From CAUJGP01 sp964612425 (GTDB lineage Bacteria > Bdellovibrionota > Bdellovibrionia > Bdellovibrionales > Bdellovibrionaceae), in contig CAZTDX010000008.1 of NCBI GenBank assembly GCA_964612425.1, positions 20,155-84,154 of the forward strand: 64,000 nucleotides of DNA, given 5' to 3'. Positions 54,629 to 62,751 of this stretch are shown here, piece after piece. Within the stretch, counting starts at the first letter, position 1; each line of letters begins with the position of its first letter. Both the position numbers and the translations under genes were made by a program. A model generated the notes under the pieces. It was given only the letters and a program-made list of their open reading frames with translations, was not told where the DNA came from and did not search any database.

Positions 54629-54770
54629 TGTCTCCCCTTTCCATTCGGGAGGCTAAGGGCTTGTGATAGCCCCTAAGGAGTTTCCCCCTTAGCCTTGGCG
54701 AACAATCGTTCGCGGCCCAGCACCCCTATTGTAAAAACAACTTAGGGCCATCATGGGCTCGGAGTGGTTC
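54629..54770 (-). promoter_or_regulatory. structured leader of the moa operon, Moco-riboswitch candidate
   Basis: 142 bp between the chaperone stop and moaA. Stems: 54698-54703/54108-style short hairpin GCGAAC-AATC-GTTCGC (54698-54713), CTAAGG/CCTTAG (54673-54678/54687-54692), GGGCT/AGCCC (54657-54661/54668-54672). A 9-bp perfect alternative, GGCTAAGGG (54651-54659) with CCCTTAGCC (54686-54694), cannot form together with the last two and ends 12 bp from the ribosome site. The 5' part has CACTCCGAGCC (minus strand). Moco RNA motifs are known upstream of moaA; identity here needs a covariance search. Confidence 0.55.
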
Positions 54771-55484
54771 CTATTTGTTTATTGCAACGGTCCCACCACA
54801 ACACATATTTTCACCTTTGGTCTGCGAGCTAAACCACTTGGCCGTTTCGGGGCTGACACCAATACGGGCGCACTCTGCAACCACAATCTCATCAATCCAT
54901 TTAAAAATGCGATGGTAAATATCTGATGATTTAACTCCATCACGTTCTAAGATTGCGGGGATAAACCGTCCAAGATGGGAGTCCATAAATTTTTTCATAC
55001 CATCATGAACAACTTCACAACCATTGAGATCGTTCATTTCTTGGAGGTAAAGGTGTTTCATTTGAAGAAGGCTATAAAACTCGAGCTCAACGGAAATATG
55101 ATCAACCATATCGCGATCACCATCTTGGTTCATTTCAAAACCAAAAGCTCTGTAAAATCCAGCGATATCAGACAACTCATTGGCCTTGAACATAGCGCGC
55201 TCTCGCCCATACTCCGTTTCATAAAGTGGATTCAGTGATTTCGCCTGATCAAAAATTGAAATATAATCTGACCTTAAATCATCAACGCTCGCGGGGTTAG
55301 CGGTTAATTGTTGTAGTGGCACCCTCAATTCTTTTGGAAGAGAAATTGATTCATCTTCTAACAGTTCGGATACCGATTTTTTAAAATCCGCATCCGGATA
55401 GCTTGTTAGTAGGGAGGCAAGCACAAAGGGGCCAGGGTTAATGGTAGATTCCAATTGATTTATTTTATTTTCTAATTGAGTCAT
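54771..55484 (-). CDS. TorD/NarJ-like redox enzyme maturation chaperone
   Basis: 237 residues, all-helical TorD-type: DDLRSDYISIFDQA, PLYETEYGRERAMFK, DIAGFYRAFGFE, DHISVELEFYSLL. Delta-type subunit that guides cofactor loading and checks export of the alpha subunit; not part of the final enzyme. One bp after the gamma gene stop. C-terminal CCGG is unusual. Confidence 0.85.
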   Translation of the reverse strand: MTQLENKINQLESTINPGPFVLASLLTSYPDADFKKSVSELLEDESISLPKELRVPLQQLTANPASVDDLRSDYISIFDQAKSLNPLYETEYGRERAMFKANELSDIAGFYRAFGFEMNQDGDRDMVDHISVELEFYSLLQMKHLYLQEMNDLNGCEVVHDGMKKFMDSHLGRFIPAILERDGVKSSDIYHRIFKWIDEIVVAECARIGVSPETAKWFSSQTKGENMCCGGTVAINK

Positions 55485-55485
55485 A

Positions 55486-56334
55486 CTACTTCTCCAGGAC
55501 GTTAAATGGCGTCCACATCATAGTTAAAGCTTTAATCGCGCCGACTTCTTTCTGACCACCTTGCCATACCGCAAAGGCAATATGGCTTTTCTTACCCACA
55601 GCCAGCTTGGATCCGTTCTCGTAAGCAAGTGGCCTGACGATGAAGACGGTCCACTCGCCATTCTTCCACTCACCAAATCCCATTGCTTGGTGAGAATCCG
55701 AAACCGCAGAGGAGCCGAAGCCCTCTGCAAAGATTTCATCGACTCCTGATTTCGGAAAGGACTGTGGATTTCCAGCGGCCGTGCCGCCGACAAAGGATTC
55801 TTTTTGATCCTTGGAGGCTTCTTTGAAATTTCCCTTTTCCTTAAAATCCATGGGGTACATATCTGTTGTCATATTCGGATAAATTTGATCAATCGTCTTT
55901 TTCCCGTTTTTAGCATCGAGTTGATATTGATATTTCCAATGAAACAAATGAACGGGGTCATCCTTTCCACCCATCATGATTGGGGGAGGAGTTTCGTTAT
56001 TTTTAATTGGAAACTGCAAAGCCACGGCATCTGAAAACGTAGCTAACTTTTCTGCTTCACTGATTTCGCTATCTTTCCACTTGAGTCGGAAAGCAATCCA
56101 CTTTCCATCGTGAACAGCAGTAACATTGATCAGTGAGGTTTCTGTTTTTTTGGGCTTTGGCACCACCATGGGTTGGCCCATCAGACTGATTCCCTGATCG
56201 GCATTAGCCGTTTTCCAGATGGACTCACTTTTAAAATCCTGGGAGAGATCACCAGTGATTTTCTTAACATCGATTTCTGCGAAGCCATTAAGGCTAAATG
56301 TAAATAATAATAGTATTAAATATTTTGAGTTCAT
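55486..56334 (-). CDS. gamma subunit, haem-b EB_dh-type
   Basis: 282 residues from ATG 56334, which starts a Sec signal (MNSKYLILLLFTFSLNGFA); a longer frame lies inside the beta gene. Ethylbenzene-dehydrogenase-type haem-b domain: DSEISEAEKLATFSDAVALQFP, GEWKNGEWTVFIVRPL, IAFAVWQGGQKEVGAIKAL. It passes electrons between the beta Fe-S chain and a periplasmic cytochrome c (family knowledge). 7 bp after beta. Confidence 0.85.
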   Translation of the reverse strand: MNSKYLILLLFTFSLNGFAEIDVKKITGDLSQDFKSESIWKTANADQGISLMGQPMVVPKPKKTETSLINVTAVHDGKWIAFRLKWKDSEISEAEKLATFSDAVALQFPIKNNETPPPIMMGGKDDPVHLFHWKYQYQLDAKNGKKTIDQIYPNMTTDMYPMDFKEKGNFKEASKDQKESFVGGTAAGNPQSFPKSGVDEIFAEGFGSSAVSDSHQAMGFGEWKNGEWTVFIVRPLAYENGSKLAVGKKSHIAFAVWQGGQKEVGAIKALTMMWTPFNVLEK

Positions 56335-56341
56335 AAAATCC

Positions 56342-57472
56342 TCACGGAGTGTTGTTTCTTGAAGTTCCAAGTTTCTCGTCAAAAGCAGGGCGGGTGTATA
56401 TGGGCTCGGTGACAGGGACGTGAATAATTTCATCTCCCTTTTCATCATAAGCGTAGGCAACACCATTCTGAACATTAAAATCATGAATGATCCGATCGGT
56501 ACTGCCCATAAGAACAAGAAGTCCTTGCGCCACGGGATCATCTTTCAGCTTCCGATAGGTTTCGATGGCGCTATCAACATTGGGTCCAAACATTTGGTTC
56601 AAGTACTCTCGATCCGCATGGATCGGTGGAATGTAGTAGATGTTGGGTTCAAGACCCAGTTGCGGATAATAGGGTAGGGCAAGACCTGTTTTATGCACTA
56701 AATAGTCAACGGGGTTGTTGCCTCGGGCCTTCCAGGGTGGATTGATAAAACCCATGATTCTAATTTTACCAATGCAATTCGTGACACATCGAGGTTGATA
56801 GCCCTGTTCAACAAAAGGATAACAACCGATACATTTTTCACTAATTCGAGTGTGAGCATTGTACATCGATTTTTTGTATGGACACGCCTTTACGCATTCG
56901 CCGTATCCTTTGCAGCGTGACTGGTCAATGAGGACAATACCATCTTCCTGTCTTTTGTAGATGGCCTTTCTTGGGCACGCCGCTAAACAAGCTGGGTAGG
57001 TGCAATGGGCACAGGTTCTGGGTAAATAAAAAAACCATTTATCATGTTGAAGAGAGATGTAGTCACCTTTGTTGACTTGACCGGCGCAATCATCTTCACC
57101 GTGATTAGGGTACATCCAATCTAGATCTTCAGGGGCAAAATGTGCCGCCCGCTCATGACTTTCAGCGGCTTCAAAAATCGTTTTACCATAGTAGGGTTTT
57201 TTCTTTTCCCACTCCTGATGACCCAGCCTTTCCAGAACTTTCACATCCCAGGCAAGAGGGTAGGAGCCATAGGGCTTGGTCTCGACATTGTTCCAAAACA
57301 TGTACTCTTGGCCTTTGCCACTCGTCCATGTTGTTTTACAAGCAAGCGTACAAGTCTGACAGGCAATGCACTTGTTGAGATCAAAAACAATAGCCCACTG
57401 CTTTTTAGGCCTGTTCTCATCGTAGGGGTATTCCATGTCTCTATTAATTTGCCAGTTTTTTACTTTTGCCAT
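56342..57472 (-). CDS. beta subunit, four-cluster Fe-S electron transfer protein
   Basis: 376 residues. Cysteine groups: 35-38-41-45, 154-157-162-166, 187-(Tyr190)-193-197 and 214-217-229-233. Tyr190 replaces a Cys/Trp, so one cluster is probably [3Fe-4S], as in NarH, SerB and relatives. No signal peptide: exported with alpha by the Tat hitchhiker route. Ribosome site GGAGG, 31 bp after the alpha frame. Confidence 0.92.
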   Translation of the reverse strand: MAKVKNWQINRDMEYPYDENRPKKQWAIVFDLNKCIACQTCTLACKTTWTSGKGQEYMFWNNVETKPYGSYPLAWDVKVLERLGHQEWEKKKPYYGKTIFEAAESHERAAHFAPEDLDWMYPNHGEDDCAGQVNKGDYISLQHDKWFFYLPRTCAHCTYPACLAACPRKAIYKRQEDGIVLIDQSRCKGYGECVKACPYKKSMYNAHTRISEKCIGCYPFVEQGYQPRCVTNCIGKIRIMGFINPPWKARGNNPVDYLVHKTGLALPYYPQLGLEPNIYYIPPIHADREYLNQMFGPNVDSAIETYRKLKDDPVAQGLLVLMGSTDRIIHDFNVQNGVAYAYDEKGDEIIHVPVTEPIYTRPAFDEKLGTSRNNTP

Positions 57473-57502
57473 AATTCCTCCACTTTTACCGATTTTACCG
57501 AC

Positions 57503-58399
57503 TTAAGATTTTTTCTTTTTCATGAAGCCACCCTTTAGATATTGCTTCATTGCTTTATTTTCATAGGTCGGCCTGAAACCAAGTTGTGCCGGTCTAAACA
57601 TCCCTTTTCCATCGAGGCCTCCCGCTTCGGCTTTTGTGACTTTAACAAAGGCCTCGCGGGGGGCGCCCGTTACACAGTGAATATCTGCCTCAAATCCCTT
57701 TCCGAAACCCTGACCGTACATCGTCTTGTATACTAAGGACTCTGTTTGTAGAGTTGGTTTCAACCAGGCTCTTGTTGCACTTTGATGGCTTCCATAACGA
57801 TACATGGCTTGGAAGTTTGTTTCTGGTGACTTAGCTAAACCATCAGGACGCGTTTCATGGCCTTTGACGCTACCAAAAGTTGCGCCATACATATTGTGCC
57901 ATGTTCTGGCAACTCCACGAGGAGTGCCTGGGTAATATCGAGCTCTTAAAAGAAGTCGAGAGATTTTATATTCCTCAGATCCTTTTTTCCAACCTCTGAA
58001 GGGTCTGTCTTCGGGGTCAGCATCGATATACACATAATCACCATCTCCAACACCGAGAGCTTTTGCATCCAAGGGGTTAATGTCGACATAGCCCTCAGTA
58101 ACAAATGGTAAGCGCTTATCATGACGATACACATCTCCAAACGGACCAAATAAGACCGAATTGAAATCGGTATCAATGGGTGTAGAGTGTGCCCCATGTC
58201 TGTATTTAGGTGTGTGGTACACGTGTGAATACTGAAGTTTTAACTTCAAGGGGTGTTTCGATTTTAATGTCTCAGCAGTTGTCTTTACTATATTTCTCAC
58301 CTGTCTTGTCTCGCTAGACAAATCTTTTGATGAAAAACCCCACTCCTCAGGACCTGTTGGACGAATGGCTTCGTGCAACAAGATTTTGTCCATGCTCAA
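57503..58399 (-). CDS. alpha subunit, C-terminal part (frame +1 relative to the N-part)
   Basis: About 290 residues forming the C-terminal molybdopterin-binding domain: LKLQYSHVYHTPKYRHGAHS, FVTEGYVDINPLDAKALGVGDGDYV, RYYPGTPRGVARTWHNMYG. The first codon is a TTG without ribosome site, and homologous proteins continue straight from FIEHGQNL to the HEA segment. Either a sequencing error, a disabling mutation or ribosomal frameshifting joins it to the upstream frame. Confidence 0.85.
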   Translation of the reverse strand: MSMDKILLHEAIRPTGPEEWGFSSKDLSSETRQVRNIVKTTAETLKSKHPLKLKLQYSHVYHTPKYRHGAHSTPIDTDFNSVLFGPFGDVYRHDKRLPFVTEGYVDINPLDAKALGVGDGDYVYIDADPEDRPFRGWKKGSEEYKISRLLLRARYYPGTPRGVARTWHNMYGATFGSVKGHETRPDGLAKSPETNFQAMYRYGSHQSATRAWLKPTLQTESLVYKTMYGQGFGKGFEADIHCVTGAPREAFVKVTKAEAGGLDGKGMFRPAQLGFRPTYENKAMKQYLKGGFMKKKKS

Positions 58400-60911
58400 T
58401 AAACTCAGGCTCGAACCGGTAGAACTCTAAGCGACCAGATTTTGTATGCCATGGAGCTTCACCGATAGATTGCTCATATGATGAAATACGAGGATAGGTT
58501 CTCATATTCATCAGAGCTGGTATTCCATTTTTTGCGTTAGCATGAAGGTCATCAAATTTATTTCCATTTAAAGAATCAGAAGCATCAATAATACGTTGTA
58601 AATACTCACCGACATTATTATCCCAGACAAACTTGAAACCATCTTTAAGTCTTGATTCGCCTATTCTTTCTCCCAACGCTTTTGCTACGCCTGCTATGAT
58701 TTCTAAGTCTGCTTTAGTGTCAAAAATTCTAGGAAGTGGTGTAACAGGATACACTTGAGCAAAAGGATTTGTGCATGATCCTGTTAGATCTGGCATCTTT
58801 GTCTCTGCCCAGCTATCACAAGCGTATACGATGTCAGAATACTCACAAGACCCCGTCCACCACCAATCCGCGTAAGCAATAAACTCTACTTTTGGCAACG
58901 TATTCATGACCACGTCATAATGCCACTTAATATTTCCAATGACTGAGTTTGAATTATTGAGCCACATTAACTTTGTTGGAGTCGGCATATGACTTGGGCC
59001 AGTAAACATTTTTTTGCCAACTTTCAGCGGTCTCTGGCCGTAATTGAAGTAATGTATTGATTCGTAATGCATATACTTCTTAACTTTAGCTTTACCACCT
59101 TTGTTTAAATTAAGATTAAAGGGATCTTCGGCGGCGTATACAGGCTCTCCGCCAATTATTGCCGATCGATAATTACCCGAATAGCTACCGACATTCCCTC
59201 CGGGAAATCCAACATTTCGAGTTAATGCTGCAACTAAGAAAATAGCTCTGTCTTTCAAGTCCGCATTGAAAAATTGATTCGGCCCCATGCCAACGGCAAA
59301 CAGGGTCTTCTCTTTGTTTTCTGCAATTAATTTAGCAAAGCGAACAATACCGGCGACAGGCGCTTCCGTGATTGCGCTAGTTTTTTCGGGAGTAAAATTT
59401 TTATTTAAATATTCTCTCATCAAATGAAAGCCAGATCTAACTTTTACAGTTTTACCATCCAATAGCTTAACGATTTTTTCTACATTTAGCTTAGGTACAA
59501 TTCCCAACTTTTCAAAATCTTTACCAAAATCATCCCTGGTTACGACTTTCAATTGACCACTTTTGTCAAGAACCACGTATGGTTGAAAATCACCTTTCAT
59601 AGACTCTGGAGCATGTTGTTTAAGTTTATCGTTTGGCTTCTCTCCATTTTTAATGAACTTAATCGATTTAAGTTCGCTCGCTACGTAATCTTTAATGAAA
59701 TCATGAGGACGCAAAGGCTCAAGAGTATCCATCCGTATCAAAAAAGGGAGATCGGTATTTTGAGCCACCCAATTGGCGTCGTATTGGTTTTTGCTGATAA
59801 TAACCTGCGCGACACCTAATGCGAATGCCGGATCAGATCCTGGTCTAATGATAACAACTTCATCACATTTGGAGGCTGTTGCACTGTATTCGACGGTAAC
59901 TGTAGCAATCTTTGCGCCTTTGAGTCTGGCCTCTGTCATCCAATGAGAATCTGGCATTTTGGTTGTAATCCAGTTCATACCCCAGGGAATTATGAGCTTT
60001 GCGTGTTCCGTTGAAAACAAGTCGAAATCATTCGTTTGTGCGCCTGTAACCATTGGGTGACCAGGTGGAAGATCAGTATGCCAACTATAGGAGTCCCAAC
60101 CACGCGCACCGTGAGATTTTTCCGGAGTAACATTGCGCAATTTTGAATCCATCAGCGAAAGTAAGTTTGCAAATCGGTACATTCCAAAAAGCCTGGTTGC
60201 ACCCAAAAAAGCCATACCACCACGAAACTTCAAAGTTTGAACACCAGCTCCCTCCATAGCATGAATCATCTCTTCTTCATAACCCTGAGCTTTTAAATAT
60301 TCAGCGCCCCTTTCTCCGTTGTAAGTTTTAGCGATATTTTCGATAGCCATGGCCGATATTTTGTTAATCTCATCCCAACTAACGCGAAGCCATTTATCTT
60401 TTCCTCTTTGAAAGTATTTTGAATCGGGCTGGCCAGTTTTTTCGTCTCTAGGGAATCCCGCATCAACCCAGTCTTTAAAACCTCTTCGCACCATTGGCGC
60501 TTTTACACGTCTGTCTCCATAAACCCGCCGAACCAGCGCCAGTCCTTTTTGACAAATGCGAGGATCCCATCGATGGGAAGATTGATTTCCGTACAGGTCT
60601 TTTGCTTTTCCGTATCCAAAGGAGGGACCGATTCGAAGGACAACTCCGTTTTTTGTGTAAGCACGAAGCAAACAATTATGAGTATCATTGGGTGCGCACA
60701 AAAAATGATATTCGCCATCGGTTTTAAAAATATCACGATAAACTTTTTCCCAGTCTCGGTTTGGGTATTGAGCAAGGGGATTATCAATAATCGTTGGTTT
60801 AAAGTATTTTAGAGGACCAGCAAAAACGTTCGTGTTGGCAAGAATTGTTGCCCCGGCAGCCGTGCCCTTCAGAAAAGCTCTTCGGTTTAAGTTACTTTTT
60901 TTATCTGACAT
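58347..60911 (-). CDS. periplasmic type II DMSO-reductase-family alpha subunit, N-terminal part
   Basis: 854 residues. Twin-arginine signal NRRAFLKG (Arg10-11). Fe-S (FS0) region with His69, Cys72, Cys80 and Cys120; Mo-ligand region WHTDLPPGHP with Asp280, as in NarG, SerA, PcrA, DdhA and EbdA; then WGMNWITTKMPDSHWMTEA and RPGSDPAFALG. Full alpha (with the next frame) would be about 1130 residues, nearer to NxrA/pNar-type than to SerA. Substrate not predictable: nitrate/nitrite, (per)chlorate, selenate or others. The frame ends 10 residues after EFIEHGQNL where homology moves to the +1 frame. Confidence 0.88.
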   Translation of the reverse strand: MSDKKSNLNRRAFLKGTAAGATILANTNVFAGPLKYFKPTIIDNPLAQYPNRDWEKVYRDIFKTDGEYHFLCAPNDTHNCLLRAYTKNGVVLRIGPSFGYGKAKDLYGNQSSHRWDPRICQKGLALVRRVYGDRRVKAPMVRRGFKDWVDAGFPRDEKTGQPDSKYFQRGKDKWLRVSWDEINKISAMAIENIAKTYNGERGAEYLKAQGYEEEMIHAMEGAGVQTLKFRGGMAFLGATRLFGMYRFANLLSLMDSKLRNVTPEKSHGARGWDSYSWHTDLPPGHPMVTGAQTNDFDLFSTEHAKLIIPWGMNWITTKMPDSHWMTEARLKGAKIATVTVEYSATASKCDEVVIIRPGSDPAFALGVAQVIISKNQYDANWVAQNTDLPFLIRMDTLEPLRPHDFIKDYVASELKSIKFIKNGEKPNDKLKQHAPESMKGDFQPYVVLDKSGQLKVVTRDDFGKDFEKLGIVPKLNVEKIVKLLDGKTVKVRSGFHLMREYLNKNFTPEKTSAITEAPVAGIVRFAKLIAENKEKTLFAVGMGPNQFFNADLKDRAIFLVAALTRNVGFPGGNVGSYSGNYRSAIIGGEPVYAAEDPFNLNLNKGGKAKVKKYMHYESIHYFNYGQRPLKVGKKMFTGPSHMPTPTKLMWLNNSNSVIGNIKWHYDVVMNTLPKVEFIAYADWWWTGSCEYSDIVYACDSWAETKMPDLTGSCTNPFAQVYPVTPLPRIFDTKADLEIIAGVAKALGERIGESRLKDGFKFVWDNNVGEYLQRIIDASDSLNGNKFDDLHANAKNGIPALMNMRTYPRISSYEQSIGEAPWHTKSGRLEFYRFEPEFIEHGQNLVARSHSSNRS

Positions 60912-60920
60912 ATATACTCC

Positions 60921-61244
60921 TCATAGGTTGTAAATCTCACCAGTAAATATTGATAAAACCGCCGTTGGTGGCCAAAACTCATTCAAATGGGCTTGAATGA
61001 GGCCATTCTTGCTCAATGAGAGCTTTACATTTTTGTTGGTAGGCGTTTCTCGGAGGCGAAGGCCCTCAGGAAGTGATTCCACTAAAAATTCTGTTTCCAT
61101 GAGTTTAACTTTGGTAGACGAGTGAACAGGAAAAACCGTCATGTGACCCAAAGTCACAATACTTCGATCGGTAGCAATGGATTTCTTGGGCTCCGTTTTT
61201 GGAATCATTGATTTAAAAAAATCACGTCTTGAGGTATCCATCAT
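60921..61244 (-). CDS. small RR-motif protein of the reductase operon
   Basis: 107 residues. N-terminus MMDTSRRDFFKSM looks like a twin-arginine motif but no hydrophobic stretch follows, so it may imitate a Tat signal or bind the chaperone. Rest beta-rich, ends AVLSIFTGEIYNL. Family not recognised. ATGA overlap with the upstream gene, 9 bp before alpha. Confidence 0.6.
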   Translation of the reverse strand: MMDTSRRDFFKSMIPKTEPKKSIATDRSIVTLGHMTVFPVHSSTKVKLMETEFLVESLPEGLRLRETPTNKNVKLSLSKNGLIQAHLNEFWPPTAVLSIFTGEIYNL

Positions 61245-62029
61245 GCACGCTCCCCGTAAACGGCGACGGGACTGGCATCCTTCAGATTATAATGAGGAAA
61301 TTTTTCTTTAACTAATTTTTCAAGATGGCTACGATAAATATTGCCAGCGGAACCACAGGTGAGATTTTCTTTAGGTTCCAGTTTATATAAAAGATTTCTC
61401 TCAGAGAGGCCTAAGAATTTCAGATCAATTTTCATATCGTTGAACTTCTGCTGGATCAGTTCAAGATCGCCTTTAAGATCTTCTGGAAGAACTCCCCACT
61501 TGTTTTCATTATTCCAAATGGCATCGGTTGGACTGGCTTCCTCATCAAAAAAAACGTCCACACAACTCTCGTCTCCGACAGAAAGGGAGCTGTTCCTGAC
61601 GAATCCCACATCATCACTGATTCCGACGACAAGCCCATCGATGGCTTCACGCCAGTACTGACAATAGCGCGGGCCCGCTGCTTTCCCAATACTACAGCCA
61701 CTGCGACGGAGCACATAAGCGGTCGGCTTTTTTTGCCAGATTCCATTGAGGCAGGGAGACCCTAGGTCTTTAGCAAAGTCTGTAAAATCACTTTTTTCCC
61801 AGGTTAGATTTTTTGCTTTTTGATAACTCACGCCGAGATTTCTGGAGTTTAGAAAAACTGACTTCAAAAGTTCCTCAAATTTCTCTTCCTCGATATTGTC
61901 AAGCTTTGCGAGACCTTCACTTTCAGAGCTAATTTGAGCAAGCACTTTTTGGAATGAAGCCTCTCTGGCGCGCAACCATCTTTCTCTTAACTCTTGAATT
62001 GTCTTTTCAACATGGAACGAGGTATGCAT
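61241..62029 (-). CDS. reductase accessory protein with NifU-C-like domain
   Basis: 262 residues, no signal peptide. Middle part has a Cys pattern RRSGCSIGKAAGPRYCQYWREA...LSVGDESCVDVFF. The C-terminal ~75 residues read like a NifU C-terminal domain: DLELIQQKFNDMKIDLKFLG, NLTCGSAGNIYRSHLEKLV, KFPHY. The CxxC of NifU is reduced to one Cys. Proposed role, Fe-S insertion into alpha/beta before export, is inference. Confidence 0.55.
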   Translation of the reverse strand: MHTSFHVEKTIQELRERWLRAREASFQKVLAQISSESEGLAKLDNIEEEKFEELLKSVFLNSRNLGVSYQKAKNLTWEKSDFTDFAKDLGSPCLNGIWQKKPTAYVLRRSGCSIGKAAGPRYCQYWREAIDGLVVGISDDVGFVRNSSLSVGDESCVDVFFDEEASPTDAIWNNENKWGVLPEDLKGDLELIQQKFNDMKIDLKFLGLSERNLLYKLEPKENLTCGSAGNIYRSHLEKLVKEKFPHYNLKDASPVAVYGERA

Positions 62030-62032
62030 AAA

Positions 62033-62248
62033 TCACCCTTCGCTTTTTGCTTTCAATGAGGATTGGTCGGATTCAGAGAGGTTTTTGAGTTTTGAGTCCT
62101 CATTATTGTTGATTTCATGAAGACCTTTTTTAAAATTTGAAATTGTTTTTCCCAAAGCTTGCCCCAATGAAGGCAAGCGGCTTGATCCAAAAAATAGAAG
62201 CGCAATCCCGCTAAAAAGTAAAATTTCAGCTATCCCAAGGCCACCCAT
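62033..62248 (-). CDS. tatA: Tat translocase component TatA/E
   Basis: 71 residues: one N-terminal membrane helix, hinge FFGSSRLPSLGQALGKTI, amphipathic helix, acidic tail. First gene of the reductase operon; a dedicated pore protein for exporting the folded alpha-beta complex. No tatC here. Confidence 0.9.
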   Translation of the reverse strand: MGGLGIAEILLFSGIALLFFGSSRLPSLGQALGKTISNFKKGLHEINNNEDSKLKNLSESDQSSLKAKSEG

Positions 62249-62287
62249 AGATAACTCCTAATATTCTCAAGTGGTTTTCACTTTCAG

Positions 62288-62329
62288 ATACTACGGGAAT
62301 AAAAGTAGGGTACTTATGATTAAGATCAG
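62288..62329 (-). promoter_or_regulatory. FNR-type promoter of the reductase operon
   Basis: ATGAT-TAAG-ATCAG (62316-62329; consensus TTGAT-N4-ATCAA) and TAGTAT (62288-62293) as -10. If RNA starts at 62281, the box is centred at -41.5, the classic activating position. Confidence 0.45.
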
Positions 62330-62360
62330 TATTGGAATAAAGTTATGTCAGGCTGTGCTG

Positions 62361-62424
62361 TGCATTATTTAAATTATTTAAACTGGGTCGTATCTTCAAA
62401 TTGAAGATACGACCTAATAATGCA
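62361..62424. repeat. nested inverted repeat
   Basis: Inner perfect 14-bp stem GGTCGTATCTTCAA / TTGAAGATACGACC (62386-62399/62401-62414) and outer TGCATTATT / AATAATGCA (62361-62369/62416-62424). May isolate the reductase operon from its neighbours. Confidence 0.7.
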
Positions 62425-62467
62425 TAGGAGTGAGTGAACAAATTCCACGAGACCTCTTGTTTGATTT

Positions 62468-62584
62468 TTTAAAATGAAATCGTCATTCGGACGACACTTC
62501 CGATATTTGAATGCCAAACTAAAATGATTTCATTTTAAGAACGGTATCTAAGCTGCAGAGCTACCGGACTGGAGTGCTCTGCAG
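62468..62584. repeat. two further inverted repeats
   Basis: TTAAAATGAAATC (62468-62480) with GATTTCATTTTAA (62526-62538), 45-bp spacing; and CTGCAGAGC (62553-62561) with GCTCTGCAG (62576-62584), extended by TCTAA/TTAGA with one bulge. Purpose unknown. Confidence 0.6.
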
Positions 62585-62623
62585 TTAGATTAGGACGACC
62601 TTCTCCACAAGAGAGGAGGGCCG

Positions 62624-62749
62624 ATGAACAAGCAACAATTGTTTGATCGGACATTTTGGACGAAATTAAAGATCATTTTAATTATTCTTTATTGGATTTT
62701 AAAATTACTCTTTATTTGTCTTAAAATCGCTCATTTTTGTAGGACTTAA
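62624..62749 (+). CDS. possible membrane micro-protein, 41 residues
   Basis: ATG 62624 follows a strong GAGGAGGG. Polar start (MNKQQLFDRTFWTK) then a membrane-length segment LKIILIILYWILKLLFICLK. Directly after the CTGCAGAGC hairpin. Small TM proteins of this shape include type I toxins, but nothing proves it. Confidence 0.4.
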   Translation: MNKQQLFDRTFWTKLKIILIILYWILKLLFICLKIAHFCRT

Positions 62750-62751
62750 GT

